Positions 1-14,924 are shown, counted from the stretch's first letter. The stretch: DNA of 64,000 nucleotides from Thalassovita gelatinovora (GCF_001458355.1 NZ_CYSA01000003.1:62001-126000), one strand, 5' to 3'. Numbers and translations are program-made. Notes: generated by a model from the sequence alone, not told the origin.

Positions 1-237
1 CTGCAAAGCGGCAACAGCCTGTTACCAGCGGGCGTTTCGGGGATCGCCGGCGTGTTTGGGCGTGGCGACCCGGTGGCGATCCTTGGGCCGGATGGGCACA
101 AGTTGGGGCAGGGGCTGACGCGCTATACCGCGCAGGAAGCCTTTACCATCAAAGGACACCGCTCGGACGAGATCGAGGATTTGCTGGGTTATCCGGGCCG
201 CGCCGCATTGATCCACCGCGATGATATGGCGCTGTGA
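1..237 (+). CDS. proB: Glutamate 5-kinase, C-terminal part (cut by window edge)
   Basis: The open frame runs in from the left edge and stops at TGA 235-237. The visible residues end with [14 protein letters not shown] and HRDDMAL, typical of the PUA RNA-binding-like domain that closes ProB. ProB phosphorylates glutamate, the first and feedback-controlled step of proline synthesis. The next gene, 45 bp downstream on the same strand, is proA, which reduces the product, so the two probably form one operon. The kinase domain lies outside the window. Confidence 0.9.
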   Translation: MQSGNSLLPAGVSGIAGVFGRGDPVAILGPDGHKLGQGLTRYTAQEAFTIKGHRSDEIEDLLGYPGRAALIHRDDMAL

Positions 238-282
238 CCGGACGCCATGATAGAATGAACGGAAGATTCCGAGGGCCACGAC

Positions 283-1542
283 ATGAAAGACATCGACGAT
301 ATTCCCGCCCTGATGGCCGGGATCGGAAAACGCGCCAAGGTGGCTGCGGCGGAACTGGGTTTTGCCAGTGCCGAGACCAAGCGCCAAGCACTTGAAGCGG
401 CCGCCGATGCGGTTTGGTCCAATCGGGCCGAGATCATCGAGGCCAATGGCGACGACATGGCGTTCGGCCGCGACAAGGGGTTGAGCCCGGCGATGTTGGA
501 CCGGCTGAAGCTGGACGAAGATCGCATTCAGGGCATTGTGAACGGTCTGCGTGCGGTGGCAGCGCAGGATGATCCGGTGGGCGAAGTGATCACCGAATGG
601 GATATGCCGACGGGCCTGCATATCCGCCGGGTCCGCACGCCGCTGGGCGTGATCGGCGTGATCTATGAAAGCCGCCCCAACGTGACCGCAGATGCCGGGG
701 CCTTGTGCCTGAAATCGGGCAATGCGGTGATCCTGCGCGGCGGATCGGAAAGTTTCCATTCCAGCCGGGCGATCCATGCTTGTCTGGTCGCCGGGTTGAA
801 AGCTGCGGGTTTGCCCGAAGACGCGATTCAACTGGTGCCGACCCGCGACCGTACAGCGGTGCAGGAAATGCTGACCATGACCGACACTATCGATGTGATC
901 GTACCACGCGGCGGCAAAGGCTTGGTCGGATTGGTGCAGCGCGAAGCGCGGGTGCCGGTTTTCGCCCATCTTGAAGGGATCGTGCATATCTTCGTCGATA
1001 AAGCCGCAGATCCGGCAAAAGCCTTACGCGTTGTGTTGAACGCTAAAACCCGCCGTACCGGTATATGCGGGGCCGCCGAATGTCTGCTGATCCATGCCGA
1101 TATCGCCGAAACTCTTGGTGCGGACCTGATCCGCGCCTTGTTAGAGGCGGGTGTCGAGGTGCGTGCCGAAGGCCTGCCAGTGGACGGTGTCGTCCCGGCG
1201 ACCGAAGAAGACTGGGGTAAGGAATATCTCGACAGTATCATTGCGGCCAAAGTGGTTGCGGATGTCGATGACGCCATCGCTCATATCCGCCGCTATGGGT
1301 CCAAACATACCGACTGCGTGATTACCGAAGATGATACCGTTGCAGCACGGTTTTTTGAACGCTTGGACAGCGCAATCCTGATGCGCAATGCCTCGACCCA
1401 GTTCGCCGACGGTGGCGAATTTGGCATGGGGGCCGAAATCGGTATCGCCACTGGAAAAATGCATGCCCGTGGACCGGTCGGCGCAACCCAGTTGACCAGT
1501 TTCAAATATCTGGTCGAAGGCGATGGCAGCATCCGCGACTGA
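283..1542 (+). CDS. proA: Gamma-glutamyl phosphate reductase
   Basis: This cytosolic enzyme reduces gamma-glutamyl phosphate with NADPH to glutamate semialdehyde, the second step of proline synthesis. At 419 aa it has the usual family length. The catalytic cysteine is visible at about residue 262 in the motif [14 protein letters not shown], and the N-terminal nucleotide-binding part contains [14 protein letters not shown]. The ATG at 283 follows proB by 45 bp, and the start matches the family. It is followed by a convergent chpT-like gene only 6 bp away. Confidence 0.97.
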   Translation: MKDIDDIPALMAGIGKRAKVAAAELGFASAETKRQALEAAADAVWSNRAEIIEANGDDMAFGRDKGLSPAMLDRLKLDEDRIQGIVNGLRAVAAQDDPVGEVITEWDMPTGLHIRRVRTPLGVIGVIYESRPNVTADAGALCLKSGNAVILRGGSESFHSSRAIHACLVAGLKAAGLPEDAIQLVPTRDRTAVQEMLTMTDTIDVIVPRGGKGLVGLVQREARVPVFAHLEGIVHIFVDKAADPAKALRVVLNAKTRRTGICGAAECLLIHADIAETLGADLIRALLEAGVEVRAEGLPVDGVVPATEEDWGKEYLDSIIAAKVVADVDDAIAHIRRYGSKHTDCVITEDDTVAARFFERLDSAILMRNASTQFADGGEFGMGAEIGIATGKMHARGPVGATQLTSFKYLVEGDGSIRD

Positions 1543-1548
1543 GCGGTT

Positions 1549-2142
1549 TCAAAACGTGATGGTGATGGTGCCGTCGCTGACTTCGACTTCTGCTGCCCGG
1601 CCGAGCTGTTCCAGCGCGTCGGGCAACAGCGCAAAATGCACCTGATTGGCGGTGATGTCGCCGGGGCGCCAAGGGCCTTGCCACAGCGCCGTATCCCAAT
1701 CCACCCGCCGTCCGCTGCCCCGGATGTGCCAGCGGTCTGCAGCTTGGTCAATTGTGATCTTGCCGCCGAACGGCAGCGCACTTTCCATGCAAAGCACCGC
1801 CAAAAAAACTGCCCGTGCTTCGCGCCTTTCGTAGTCCGTGGTCGGCAGCCATTCGAACGAAAGGCGACCACTTCGCGTCAAATCGTTCAAAATTTGCTGC
1901 ACGTCTTTTGCGCTTAGGATCTGACCATTCGAAGCTAGCCCGAAAGCGACACGAAAAAACCGGATTCGCGCATTGGCGCTTTCCAGACTTTCGGTAATCA
2001 ATTGCATTTCCGGGGAATGGGGGGTGGAGGGTTCCATCTGAAGCAGTTCTAATCCGTTGCCAATCGCCCCGATCGGGCTGATAAGATCGTGACAAAGGCG
2101 CGATGCGATCAACTGGGGCAAGTAGGAATTATTCTGCTCCAT
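1549..2142 (-). CDS. chpT: ChpT-like histidine phosphotransferase
   Basis: A 197-aa protein with a short DHp-like helix near its N-terminus, SRLCHDLISPIGAIGNGLE, in which His18 is the likely phosphorylated residue. A degenerate ATPase-like fold follows. This is the pattern of ChpT, which in alphaproteobacteria passes phosphate from the hybrid kinase CckA to CtrA and CpdR. ctrA and its inhibitor sciP lie 3-4 kb away, which fits the role. The ATG at 2142 is preferred to one 26 codons upstream: a GGGGGAA ribosome site stands before it, and the longer start would run through the divergent DUF3553 gene. The function is inferred from the DHp motif and the context. Confidence 0.8.
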   Translation of the reverse strand: MEQNNSYLPQLIASRLCHDLISPIGAIGNGLELLQMEPSTPHSPEMQLITESLESANARIRFFRVAFGLASNGQILSAKDVQQILNDLTRSGRLSFEWLPTTDYERREARAVFLAVLCMESALPFGGKITIDQAADRWHIRGSGRRVDWDTALWQGPWRPGDITANQVHFALLPDALEQLGRAAEVEVSDGTITITF

Positions 2143-2165
2143 GTCTGTTCCCCCGAAAGGATGAA

Positions 2166-2351
2166 ATGATGACGAACCTGAATAGCTTTCTGGAACCGGG
2201 AATGCGGGTGCGACATCCAACCCAGCCCGATTGGGGCATCGGGCAGGTGCAGTCGAATATCGGCGGTAAAATTACGGTTAATTTCCGTGAAGCTGGAAAA
2301 GTTGTCATTGAGGGGTCTCGTATAGAATTGGTACCCGTTTTTGATGAATGA
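2166..2351 (+). CDS. DUF3553 small protein, Tudor-like
   Basis: A 61-aa protein with the pattern FLEPGMRVRHPTQPDWGIGQV...GGKITVNFREAGK. This is the DUF3553 signature and resembles the small Tudor-like domain at the C-terminus of UvrD/PcrA helicases, so binding to RNA polymerase or nucleic acid is possible but unproved. An AAAGGA ribosome site at 2155-2160 serves the tandem ATGs at 2166 and 2169. It is divergent from chpT with only 23 bp between the start codons, so the two share a regulatory region. Alphaproteobacterial genomes often place this gene beside chpT. Confidence 0.8.
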   Translation: MMTNLNSFLEPGMRVRHPTQPDWGIGQVQSNIGGKITVNFREAGKVVIEGSRIELVPVFDE

Positions 2352-2369
2352 GATAGGTTAGTAAATCAC

Positions 2370-2395
2370 TAACACCACTCTAGAGTGTTATTTTG
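2370..2395 (+). terminator. Possible intrinsic terminator after the DUF3553 gene
   Basis: TAACAC (2370-2375) can pair with GTGTTA (2385-2390), followed directly by TTTT. The stem is short and an alternative ACTC/GAGT pairing exists inside it, so this is only a weak candidate. Confidence 0.35.
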
Positions 2396-2462
2396 GCTTT
2401 GAAAGCTCGCAATGGTGCGCCCGGTTGCCAAGCCACGCCTGCTTGCCTAAAACCCCAGTCTA

Positions 2463-3263
2463 ATGCGGGATAAGAAAGAACTGATGGCCATGAGCGCGCC
2501 GCAATTTTCTGTAAAACTGGCGGAAACCGAGGCGGAGTTACAAAGCGCACAGCACCTGCGCTACCGGGTTTTTGTCGAAGAGCTTGGCGCTGGGGGTGCC
2601 TTGGTCGATCATGATCAGGGGCTGGAAAAAGACCAGTTCGATCCATTTTTCGATCATCTAATCTTGCGCGATGAAGCCCGTGAAGGTGACGCTTCGCAAC
2701 AGGTGGTCGGCGTTTACAGGGTGCTTCGCTCCGATCAAGCCGTGAAAGCGGGACAGTTCTATTCGGAAGATGAATATGATCTGACCGTTCTGAAAAACAG
2801 CGGGCGCAAATTATTGGAACTGGGTCGATCCTGCCTGCATCCCGATTATCGGGGCGGGGTGGCGATGCATCATCTGTGGACTGCGCTGGCAGCCTATGTT
2901 TTCGAGCATGAGATCGAGGTTCTGTTCGGTGTGGCCAGCTTCCACGGAACCGACCTGCACTCCTTGGCGCAGCCGTTATCGATGCTTTATCACAATCATC
3001 TGGCACCCGAAGATCTGCGGGTACGGGCGCAACCGGATCATTATGTGGATATGAATTTGGTCCCCAATGATCAACTCGACCGGCGCCGGGCCATGTTGGA
3101 AGTGCCGGCGTTGATCAAGGCCTATCTGCGTCTGGGTGGTTTTGTCGGTGATGGTGCCTTTGTCGATCACAGTTTCAACACTACGGATGTGTGTCTGATC
3201 ATGGATACGAAACGCCTGAACGAAAAACAGAAAAACATTTATACCAAAAGGGTTGCGCGGTGA
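2463..3263 (+). CDS. olsB: L-ornithine N-alpha-acyltransferase (OlsB-like)
   Basis: A 266-aa protein of the GNAT-like OlsB family. In this family the enzyme transfers a 3-hydroxyacyl chain from acyl carrier protein to ornithine, giving lyso-ornithine lipid, a phosphorus-free membrane lipid common in marine alphaproteobacteria. Supporting blocks are LRYRVFVEELG near residue 38, ELGRSCLHPDYRGG near residue 120 and a long C-terminal substrate-binding part. Its stop overlaps the GTG start of an acyltransferase by four bases (GTGA), the olsBA arrangement. Such lipids are usually induced by phosphate limitation, but I saw no clear Pho box upstream. Confidence 0.87.
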   Translation: MRDKKELMAMSAPQFSVKLAETEAELQSAQHLRYRVFVEELGAGGALVDHDQGLEKDQFDPFFDHLILRDEAREGDASQQVVGVYRVLRSDQAVKAGQFYSEDEYDLTVLKNSGRKLLELGRSCLHPDYRGGVAMHHLWTALAAYVFEHEIEVLFGVASFHGTDLHSLAQPLSMLYHNHLAPEDLRVRAQPDHYVDMNLVPNDQLDRRRAMLEVPALIKAYLRLGGFVGDGAFVDHSFNTTDVCLIMDTKRLNEKQKNIYTKRVAR

Positions 3264-4090
3264 CTTCAACGTGGGACATGCCGCCGGAACCCACGCCCGA
3301 ACCGATTCCGCCGATGGGATGGGTCCGGGTCGCCCTGCGGGGCGGCGCGTTGGCGATCCTTGTCTTTGGTGGTTTGCTGATCTTGTTGCTTGTGCGCGTT
3401 TTCGAACGTCCGATCTATGGCTTGCGACGCCCGGTTACACCGCACGTTACTCAATTCGTCTGTCGCAATGCGTTCCGCGTTCTTGGGATGGGGTTCGCCA
3501 CCCAAGGCCAATGGATGAAACAGCGCGGTGCGGTGGTGGCGAACCATTCGTCCTGGCTTGATATTTTCACGCTGAACGCCCGCAAGCGGATCTATTTCGT
3601 ATCGAAATCCGAAGTCGCCGGGTGGCCGGGGATCGGTTGGTTGGCCCGCGCGACCGGAACCGTGTTCATCAACCGAGATCCAAAAGAGGCAAGAGCACAG
3701 AAGCAAATTTTCGAGGACAGGCTTCTGGCTGGTCATAAGTTGCTGTTTTTCCCAGAAGGCACGTCGACCGATGGAATGGTTGTTTTACCTTTTAAATCAA
3801 CGCTTTTTCAGGCGTTTTTCAGCGATCACCTGAGGCACGAGATGCACATTCAACCCGTAACCGTTGTCTATCATGCCCCAGACGCGGCGGATGACAGATT
3901 CTATGGCTGGTGGGGCGAAATGGATTTCGGATCACATCTGCTCAAGGTGTTGGCCGCGCCGCGGCAGGGAAAAGTAGACGTAATTTATCACGATCCGGTC
4001 GCAGTTGACGATTTTCCAAACCGCAAAACGCTTGCCGCCCATGTCGAAGCGACGGTGCGATCGGGCATGCCAAACGATCGGCAGGGGTAG
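3260..4090 (+). CDS. olsA: Lyso-ornithine lipid O-acyltransferase (PlsC family, OlsA-like)
   Basis: This PlsC/LPLAT-family enzyme is 276 aa from the GTG at 3260. It has an N-terminal membrane helix rich in L/V (about residues 23-43), the catalytic motif NHSSWLD (HX4D) and the glycerol-phosphate-binding motif FPEGTST. With OlsB it would complete ornithine lipid by adding the second acyl chain, and some homologues also acylate lysophosphatidic acid. The GTG start overlaps the olsB stop (GTGA), which argues for translational coupling. A start 23 codons further upstream would lie deep inside olsB and is less likely. Confidence 0.85.
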   Translation: MTSTWDMPPEPTPEPIPPMGWVRVALRGGALAILVFGGLLILLLVRVFERPIYGLRRPVTPHVTQFVCRNAFRVLGMGFATQGQWMKQRGAVVANHSSWLDIFTLNARKRIYFVSKSEVAGWPGIGWLARATGTVFINRDPKEARAQKQIFEDRLLAGHKLLFFPEGTSTDGMVVLPFKSTLFQAFFSDHLRHEMHIQPVTVVYHAPDAADDRFYGWWGEMDFGSHLLKVLAAPRQGKVDVIYHDPVAVDDFPNRKTLAAHVEATVRSGMPNDRQG

Positions 4091-4111
4091 CGGTCGTCTA
4101 ATCATCCAGAA

Positions 4112-4145
4112 AACAGACCGAAATCCGTTGCGATCCCGGTCTGTT
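4112..4145. terminator. Inverted repeat between convergent olsA and mnmA
   Basis: AACAGACCG (4112-4120) is perfectly complementary to CGGTCTGTT (4137-4145), a 9-bp stem with a 16-base loop. On the minus strand it is followed by TTTTC. Its place between two convergent genes suggests a shared, rather weak terminator. Confidence 0.5.
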
Positions 4146-4150
4146 CGCGT

Positions 4151-5290
4151 TCAGCCTTTCCATATCCAACCGCCGCCACAGATGCGGCTGCCATCGGTTT
4201 CATAGAAAACGCAGGCCTGCCCCGGCGAAACGCCTTCTTCCGGGGCCAGAAGCTCAACCTCGGCTTCGGTGGCCGATAGCGGCCGAACGATCGCTTCGCG
4301 TGGCGGTCGGGTGGACCGGACCTTGACCGACAGATGCCATTCGGGCCGCGACTCGAATGGTTCGTCGCCAAGCCAGTTGATTTCGCGTACCGGTACGCGG
4401 CGGGTGGCCAGCATTTCCTTGGGTCCAACGACGACCTGTTTTGCGTCGACATCCAGCTTGACCACATACAGCGGATCGCTCAATCCGCCGATACCAAGCC
4501 CGCGGCGTTGACCGATGGTGTAATGGATCACACCTTTGTGCCGGCCCAGAACATGGCCTTCCAAATCCACGATATCGCCCGGTTCCGCCGCGCCGGGGCG
4601 CAATTTTTCGATCACGCTGGCGTAATCACCATTCGGGACAAAGCAGATGTCCTGACTGTCGGGTTTGTCGGCCACCGCCAATCCGTATTTTTCTGCCAAC
4701 GCCCGGGTTGCATCCTTGGACGGCAAATGGCCCAGCGGGAAGCGCAGGTATTCCAGTTGTTCGGGTGTGGTTGAAAACAGGAAATAGCTCTGATCGCGAT
4801 TTGCATCCGCAGCACTGTGCAGTTCCGGGCCGTTTGGCCCATTTTTGCGCTGAATGTAATGACCGGTGGCCATGCAATCGGCCTCCAGATCGCGGGCGGT
4901 TTGCAACAGATCCTTGAACTTCACCCGTTCATTGCAGCGGATACAGGGCACCGGGGTGGCTCCGCCCAGATAACTGTCGGCGAATTCGTCGATGACTGCA
5001 TCCTGAAAGATATTTTCGTAATCCAGAACGTAATGGGGGAAGCCCATTTCTTCGGCCACCCGGCGGGCGTCATGGATATCGATCCCGGCACAGCAGGCAC
5101 CTTTCTTGGCCAAAGCCGCGCCATGGTCGTAAAGTTGCAACGTGACACCGACCACGTCATAGCCTTCTTCCGCCAGTTGCGCCGCAACGACGGAACTGTC
5201 GACGCCGCCCGACATCGCAACCACTACCCGTGTTTCCGACGGGGGTTTGGCAAAGCCAAGCGAATTGAGTTTGGTGCTATCGTCCAACAT
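4151..5290 (-). CDS. mnmA: tRNA-specific 2-thiouridylase
   Basis: MnmA makes the 2-thiouridine at position 34 of Lys, Glu and Gln tRNAs, using ATP and a persulfide carrier. The PP-loop SGGVDSS is at residues 27-33. The two active-site cysteines are seen at Cys116 (PVPCIRC) and Cys216 (DICFVPN), about 100 residues apart as in the family, and the C-terminal beta-barrel domain is present. The ATG at 5290 has a strong AGAGGAG ribosome site and gives 379 aa. A start 19 codons upstream has no such support. Confidence 0.96.
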   Translation of the reverse strand: MLDDSTKLNSLGFAKPPSETRVVVAMSGGVDSSVVAAQLAEEGYDVVGVTLQLYDHGAALAKKGACCAGIDIHDARRVAEEMGFPHYVLDYENIFQDAVIDEFADSYLGGATPVPCIRCNERVKFKDLLQTARDLEADCMATGHYIQRKNGPNGPELHSAADANRDQSYFLFSTTPEQLEYLRFPLGHLPSKDATRALAEKYGLAVADKPDSQDICFVPNGDYASVIEKLRPGAAEPGDIVDLEGHVLGRHKGVIHYTIGQRRGLGIGGLSDPLYVVKLDVDAKQVVVGPKEMLATRRVPVREINWLGDEPFESRPEWHLSVKVRSTRPPREAIVRPLSATEAEVELLAPEEGVSPGQACVFYETDGSRICGGGWIWKG

Positions 5291-5414
5291 GTAAACGACT
5301 CCTCTGGAAAGTCTGCGAGAATATAGGAAAATTGCAGATACTCTCAAGGCCCGCTTTCACTTCCCGTTAAACCTGTAACGCAACACTGCCTTGCATCAAA
5401 GAAGGAGCAGGACA

Positions 5415-5693
5415 ATGTATCTGAAAAAGGTGGAAGGTCCGCGCGCGATAAGGTTGCCGGACGGCACGGTGATGACCATGGCGGATTTGCCTTCGACCAA
5501 AACCCGCCGTTGGGTCGCCAGCCGTAAAGCCGCAGTGGTGCGTGGGGTTCTTTACGGTTTGATTTCAAAAGATGACGCCATGTCTCGCTATGGGCTCAGC
5601 GATGAAGAATTCCGGGAATGGACTTTGGCTATGTCAACCTATGGCGAGCACGCGTTAAAGGCGACTACATTGAAAAGGTATAGACAACCATAG
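5415..5693 (+). CDS. sciP: SciP-like CtrA inhibitor (DUF1153)
   Basis: A 92-aa DUF1153 protein with the conserved blocks IRLPDGTVMTMADLP, TRRWVASRKAAVV and a C-terminal LKRYRQP. In Caulobacter, SciP binds CtrA on DNA and blocks recruitment of RNA polymerase in G1 cells. The protein is a small trihelical HTH-like fold. The ATG at 5415 follows an AAGGAGCAGG ribosome site. It lies directly upstream of ctrA, whose likely promoter overlaps its last codons, so regulator and inhibitor sit side by side. Confidence 0.88.
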   Translation: MYLKKVEGPRAIRLPDGTVMTMADLPSTKTRRWVASRKAAVVRGVLYGLISKDDAMSRYGLSDEEFREWTLAMSTYGEHALKATTLKRYRQP

Positions 5694-5708
5694 GTAGGTA
5701 TCTATAAT
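5681..5708 (+). promoter_or_regulatory. Candidate ctrA promoter
   Basis: TAGACA (5681-5686) and TATAAT (5703-5708) are 16 bp apart and would start transcription about 80 bp before the ctrA ATG. The -35 element is inside the last codons of sciP. Two TTAA half-sites (5733-5736 and 5753-5756) lie in the leader. Their spacing does not match the TTAA-N7-TTAA CtrA box, so autoregulation is not shown by the sequence. Confidence 0.5.
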
Positions 5709-5797
5709 CTGTCTTACGGCGATAACGGGCGGTTAACCTTTTTTGTTCACGGTTAATTCCAGCGAAATCTGTCTAGGGCCGATTATGGAGAATTATA

Positions 5798-11258
<5,461 letters not shown>

Positions 11259-11331
11259 CCTGTATTTTTCCTGCTGCCTGTGGTTGATGTGGTGCTTTTA
11301 GTCTGGTCGCGTATTCTTTTTGTTCGCAAAT

Positions 11332-11346
11332 GTTCTCAAAAAGTTC
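11332..11346 (+). promoter_or_regulatory. LexA (SOS) box, GTTC-N7-GTTC
   Basis: GTTC at 11332-11335 and GTTC at 11343-11346 are separated by exactly seven bases (TCAAAAA). GTTC-N7-GTTC is the established LexA-binding motif of alphaproteobacteria. A third GTTC lies at 11322-11325, with a six-base gap to the second. The site is 64 bp before the start of a 40-codon gene and 73 bp after recG, so it most likely controls the small gene. Confidence 0.75.
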
Positions 11347-11410
11347 TTTACTCGACTCGATTGATATGAGAACAAAAGGGCAACAAGCGAGTTGCCAAGG
11401 AGAGCCGCCC

Positions 11411-11533
11411 ATGTTTCGCGAAATCAAATCCATTATCGACCGGTCACAAGATACCCTGTTGTCCGACGCGATTGGCGCGGCGGCCCTGATCACCATGTTC
11501 GTGATCGGTTTGCATCTGCCGTTGATTGCCTGA
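11411..11533 (+). CDS. Small membrane peptide behind an SOS box
   Basis: A 40-aa open frame with a good ribosome site (AAGGAGAG at about 11397-11404). The N-terminal half is polar (MFREIKSIIDRSQDT) and the C-terminal half is one hydrophobic helix (about residues 20-39, IGAAALITMFVIGLHLPLI). It is followed by a strong terminator, so it is a complete transcription unit. The family is not one I can name. The LexA box upstream suggests DNA-damage induction. Caulobacter SidA, a 29-aa SOS-induced membrane peptide that blocks division, is a functional precedent but not a demonstrated homologue. Confidence 0.7.
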   Translation: MFREIKSIIDRSQDTLLSDAIGAAALITMFVIGLHLPLIA

Positions 11534-11680
11534 GTTTCTGCCCGCACGGTCCTGCCAGCCCCGTCTGTCGCGCGATCTGTCCCCATGATGCGCATCGTGA
11601 CACTGCCTGTCCCACGTCACCGGGAATTGCCTCTTCCCTTTTGACGGGTCACTGGAACTGCACAGGACCGTGTATCTTCT

Positions 11681-11717
11681 CCGCCGCCACCCAAACGGGT
11701 GTGCGGCGGTTTTTTTT
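11681..11717 (+). terminator. Strong intrinsic terminator
   Basis: CCGCCGC (11681-11687) plus CACCC pairs with GGGTG plus GCGGCGG (to 11709) with one bulged T, followed by eight T. It closes the transcription unit of the 40-aa gene. The 147 bp between that gene and the hairpin hold nothing I recognise. Confidence 0.85.
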
Positions 11718-11734
11718 GGAATTTGGCAAAGGGG

Positions 11735-12190
11735 TCAGGCGCAGTTGCTGGCGTCACGCGCTTGATCGAAGGCTTCTAGAGTCGCTTCGAGAACCAGCAT
11801 GATCGAGGCATGGCGATTTTTGTATTCCCGTGCTGGGCGCAGCACCTCAAGCCCGTCAAAAGGGGCCGAGGGTGTCGGCCCGTCGGATTTCAGCATCTCT
11901 TTCAATTCGTCTCGAGCGCGTTCTATCTGATCGCGGTTGCAGCCTTGGATATGCGCCCCGACAACGGAGGCCGCAGCCTGACCCAAGGCGCAGGCTTTGA
12001 CATCCTGTCCGAACTGATCAATCTTGTCGTCCTTCAGCGTTATATCCACCGTCACTGTCGAGCCGCAAAGCGGCGAACGACGCTTGACGCTGGAATCGGG
12101 ATGATCGAGCCGATCCGTATGCGGAATGTTGGCGGCCAGTTCCAAAATTCGTGCCGAATACAGTTTAATCAGATCGTTAGTGTCGCTCAT
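11735..12190 (-). CDS. NifU/IscU-like iron-sulfur cluster scaffold protein
   Basis: A 151-aa protein of the NifU N-terminal (IscU/SufU-like) fold. Conserved cysteines appear in SPLCGSTVTVD and DVKACALGQAA, with a third at the very C-terminus (SNCA) that may or may not be a ligand. The family assembles or passes on Fe-S clusters. The ATG at 12190 has an AAGGAAAAG ribosome site; an upstream start 22 codons earlier would run toward the divergent hisI. The paired position beside hisI is often seen in Rhodobacterales. The exact client proteins are unknown. Confidence 0.8.
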   Translation of the reverse strand: MSDTNDLIKLYSARILELAANIPHTDRLDHPDSSVKRRSPLCGSTVTVDITLKDDKIDQFGQDVKACALGQAAASVVGAHIQGCNRDQIERARDELKEMLKSDGPTPSAPFDGLEVLRPAREYKNRHASIMLVLEATLEAFDQARDASNCA

Positions 12191-12256
12191 GGCTTTTCCT
12201 TTTGGCCGCTTCCCCATAGATAGGCGGCGGATACGAAGATGCAAAAGGTTTTTCAC

Positions 12257-12616
12257 ATGTCCTTCGATGCTGCGACACTAAAGTATGATGCCAATGGGTT
12301 GATCCCTGCGATTGCTCAGGATGACGCGTCAGGCGAAGTTCTGATGATGGCCTGGATGAACCGGGAATCGGTCGAACGCACGCTGGCCAGTGGTAAGGTG
12401 ACCTATTGGAGCCGGTCGCGGCAAAGCTTCTGGGTCAAGGGCGAAAGTAGCGGCCATGTTCAAGAACTGGTCGATTTTCGGGTCGATTGCGACCGCGATT
12501 GCCTGCTGGTGGTGGTGAAACAGACCGGACCGGCCTGCCACACCAACCGGCGCAGTTGTTTTTTCACTGCGGTGCGCAATGGCGAAGAAGTCGAGTTGAT
12601 GAAGCCCGAAATTTAA
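12257..12616 (+). CDS. hisI: Phosphoribosyl-AMP cyclohydrolase
   Basis: HisI opens the purine ring of PR-AMP in histidine synthesis, with Zn and Mg. The 119-aa protein shows the metal-binding [10 protein letters not shown] and the C-terminal [13 protein letters not shown] motif, and the family's [13 protein letters not shown]. The ATG at 12257 has AAAAGG nine bases upstream and is preferred to the ATG at 12239. The fused HisE part seen in enterobacteria is absent. A GC-rich imperfect inverted repeat at about 12625-12660 may end the transcript. Confidence 0.93.
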   Translation: MSFDAATLKYDANGLIPAIAQDDASGEVLMMAWMNRESVERTLASGKVTYWSRSRQSFWVKGESSGHVQELVDFRVDCDRDCLLVVVKQTGPACHTNRRSCFFTAVRNGEEVELMKPEI

Positions 12617-12668
12617 CGGGCACTGCCCCGGTCGCGCTTTGAGTGACTACCGGGGGGCAAGATGAAAA

Positions 12669-13541
12669 TCACAGACCGACCATCCGGCGGATGTCCCGTG
12701 GTGTTGCCCCCTCGGCGCGGTATTTGGCGATGGCGCGGGCGTCGTCGCGTTTGGCGAGACGTTTGCCAGTCTCGTCGCGGATTAGTTTGTGATGGGTATA
12801 GATCGGGGTCTCGAGACTCAGCAGATGTTGCAGGATGACATGGATTTTGGTCGCCTCGAACAGGTCTTTGCCCCGGATCACATGACTGATTCCCTGAACT
12901 GCATCATCTAACACCACTGACAAATGGTAAGATCCGATAAAATCTTTGCGCGACAGGACGATATCGCCAACGGTAGCGATCATGTCCTGCGCTGTGAACC
13001 CTAAACGCGACGGTGGGTCGGTCGCGACAGGGCCGGTTTCATCGAACCCGAACGACGTGTCGGTCGGCAGTTGCCACAGGGCAGCCTGCATATCCAGACG
13101 CAAGGTGGTGTTTTCTGGCATCGGACCAGTCCGGAGCGCGGCGACCCTGCAGGTGCCCTGATAGATCAGCCCATCAGGCCCGTGGGTCGGTTCGCTGCCT
13201 TCCTGCGGCGCACTTGACGCGGCGACAATATCGCGCCGGGTGCAATGACAGGGATAGAGCAGACCGCGATCCCACAGGGAGTGCAGAGCGGCGAGGTAGG
13301 CCGACAGACGATCAGATTGCCGCATCGGGGTGTCGTCCCATTCGATGCCCAACCATGTCAGGTCTTCGTAAATCCGGTCTTCCCATTCGGGGCGTGACCG
13401 GGTGGTATCGATATCTTCGATCCGGAGTAGGAATCGCCCGCCCACTGTGCGCGCGGTATCGTGCGCCAGCAGAGCGGAATAGGCGTGCCCCAGATGCAGC
13501 GGCCCGGTCGGGCTAGGTGCGAACCGGGTCGCGAATTTCAT
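12669..13541 (-). CDS. gluQ: Glutamyl-Q tRNA(Asp) synthetase
   Basis: A 290-aa paralogue of glutamyl-tRNA synthetase that lacks the anticodon-binding half. It attaches glutamate to the queuosine base of tRNA(Asp). The class I signatures [13 protein letters not shown] (HIGH) and GKRLAKRDD (KMSKS-like) are visible, with a CHCTRRD zinc-site segment. It starts inside the trmFO stop (ATGA overlap), forming a tRNA-modification operon. The short length separates it from GltX. Confidence 0.92.
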   Translation of the reverse strand: MKFATRFAPSPTGPLHLGHAYSALLAHDTARTVGGRFLLRIEDIDTTRSRPEWEDRIYEDLTWLGIEWDDTPMRQSDRLSAYLAALHSLWDRGLLYPCHCTRRDIVAASSAPQEGSEPTHGPDGLIYQGTCRVAALRTGPMPENTTLRLDMQAALWQLPTDTSFGFDETGPVATDPPSRLGFTAQDMIATVGDIVLSRKDFIGSYHLSVVLDDAVQGISHVIRGKDLFEATKIHVILQHLLSLETPIYTHHKLIRDETGKRLAKRDDARAIAKYRAEGATPRDIRRMVGL

Positions 13542-14884
13542 TCATCTTGACCTTTAAGCCATTGAGAAAATTCCGATTTGGCACGGTCAGTATAAGCCTT
13601 GTAACGGTCTTTGCGACCACGGCGTCCGCCTTTCAACCCGTCCACCGGGCGAAACAATCCGAAATTCACGTTCATGGGTTGGAACGTTTTGGCTTCGGCA
13701 CCGCCGGTGATGTGATGGATGAGCGCCCCCATGGCACTGTCCTGCGGTGCGGTATCCAAGTGGATGCCGAGGATTTCGGCCGCAGCCAGCCGGCCCGCCA
13801 AAAGCCCCATCGCCGCGCTTTCGACATAGCCTTCGACGCCGGTAACCTGACCGGCAAAGCGAATATTTGGCTTCGACTTCAACCGCATCTGGTCGTCCAG
13901 CAGCGTTGGTGAGTTCAAAAAGGTGTTGCGGTGAATGCCGCCCAGCCTAGCGAAGCTGGCATGTTCCAGCCCGGGGATCATCCGAAACACGTCTGTTTGG
14001 GCGCCGTATTTCATTTTTGTCTGGAAACCTACTATGTTATAGAGCGTTCCTAATGTATTGTCGCGGCGCAACTGCACCACTGCATAGGCTTTTTCTTCAG
14101 GTTTGTGGCTGTTGGTCAGGCCGACGGGTTTCATCGGTCCGTGGCGCAGGGTTTCGCGGCCGCGTTCAGCCATGACTTCGATCGGCAGGCAGCCGTCGAA
14201 ATATCCGGCGGTTTCGCCGTCATGGAATTCGGTCTTTTCAGCGGCCAGCAAAGCGTCGATGAAAGCTTCGTACTGATCTTTGGTCATCGGGCAGTTGAGA
14301 TAGGCCTTTTGTTCTTCTTCGGTTTCGCCCTTGTCATAGCGAGATTGTAACCAAGCCACGTCCATATCGATGCTTTCGGCATAAACAATAGGAGCGATGG
14401 CATCGAAAAAGGCCAACCGTTCAGCCCCGGTTTCAGCCTGAATCGCGGTCCCAAGCGCGCTTGAGGTCAAGGGTCCGGTGGCGATGATCCAATGTCCATC
14501 TTCTGGCAGGTCGCGGATCTCTCCCGGCTCTACAGATACATTGGGATGATCCATCAACGTGTTGGTAACAAAGTCGGAAAATGATTCTCGATCTACCGCC
14601 AAGGCGCCGCCAGCGGGCAGGCGGCAGCGATCTGCCATCGCCATGATCAACCCGTTCGCGGCGCGCATTTCCCAATGCAACAGGCCCACCGCATTTTGTT
14701 CGTCATCGTCCGAGCGGAACGAATTGGAACATACCATTTCGCCCAATTTGCCGGTCTGATGGGCAAAGGTTTCGATTTCGGGACGCATTTCGTGGATGAC
14801 CACCTGAACGCCCATATTCGCGGCCTGCCATGCCGCTTCGGAACCGGCCATTCCGCCGCCGACGATATGTAATTTTTTATCCAT
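13538..14884 (-). CDS. trmFO: Folate-dependent tRNA m5U54 methyltransferase
   Basis: TrmFO uses methylenetetrahydrofolate and FAD to make 5-methyluridine at position 54 of tRNA. The 448-aa protein begins with the FAD-binding motif [15 protein letters not shown] and contains the family blocks [22 protein letters not shown], given here only as a landmark near residues 42-60, and [15 protein letters not shown]. It resembles GidA/MnmG but is shorter. It overlaps gluQ by four bases. Confidence 0.95.
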   Translation of the reverse strand: MDKKLHIVGGGMAGSEAAWQAANMGVQVVIHEMRPEIETFAHQTGKLGEMVCSNSFRSDDDEQNAVGLLHWEMRAANGLIMAMADRCRLPAGGALAVDRESFSDFVTNTLMDHPNVSVEPGEIRDLPEDGHWIIATGPLTSSALGTAIQAETGAERLAFFDAIAPIVYAESIDMDVAWLQSRYDKGETEEEQKAYLNCPMTKDQYEAFIDALLAAEKTEFHDGETAGYFDGCLPIEVMAERGRETLRHGPMKPVGLTNSHKPEEKAYAVVQLRRDNTLGTLYNIVGFQTKMKYGAQTDVFRMIPGLEHASFARLGGIHRNTFLNSPTLLDDQMRLKSKPNIRFAGQVTGVEGYVESAAMGLLAGRLAAAEILGIHLDTAPQDSAMGALIHHITGGAEAKTFQPMNVNFGLFRPVDGLKGGRRGRKDRYKAYTDRAKSEFSQWLKGQDE

Positions 14885-14924
14885 GTCGCGCGATGTAGGC
14901 CAAGCCGCGCGGTTTGGGAAGCCC

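Noticed and set aside
22-987. A 321-codon minus-strand frame over proA
   Set aside because: It is a shadow of proB/proA with no recognisable domain and no ribosome site.
5731-5760. CtrA box in the ctrA leader
   Set aside because: The two TTAA half-sites are 16 bp apart, not seven.
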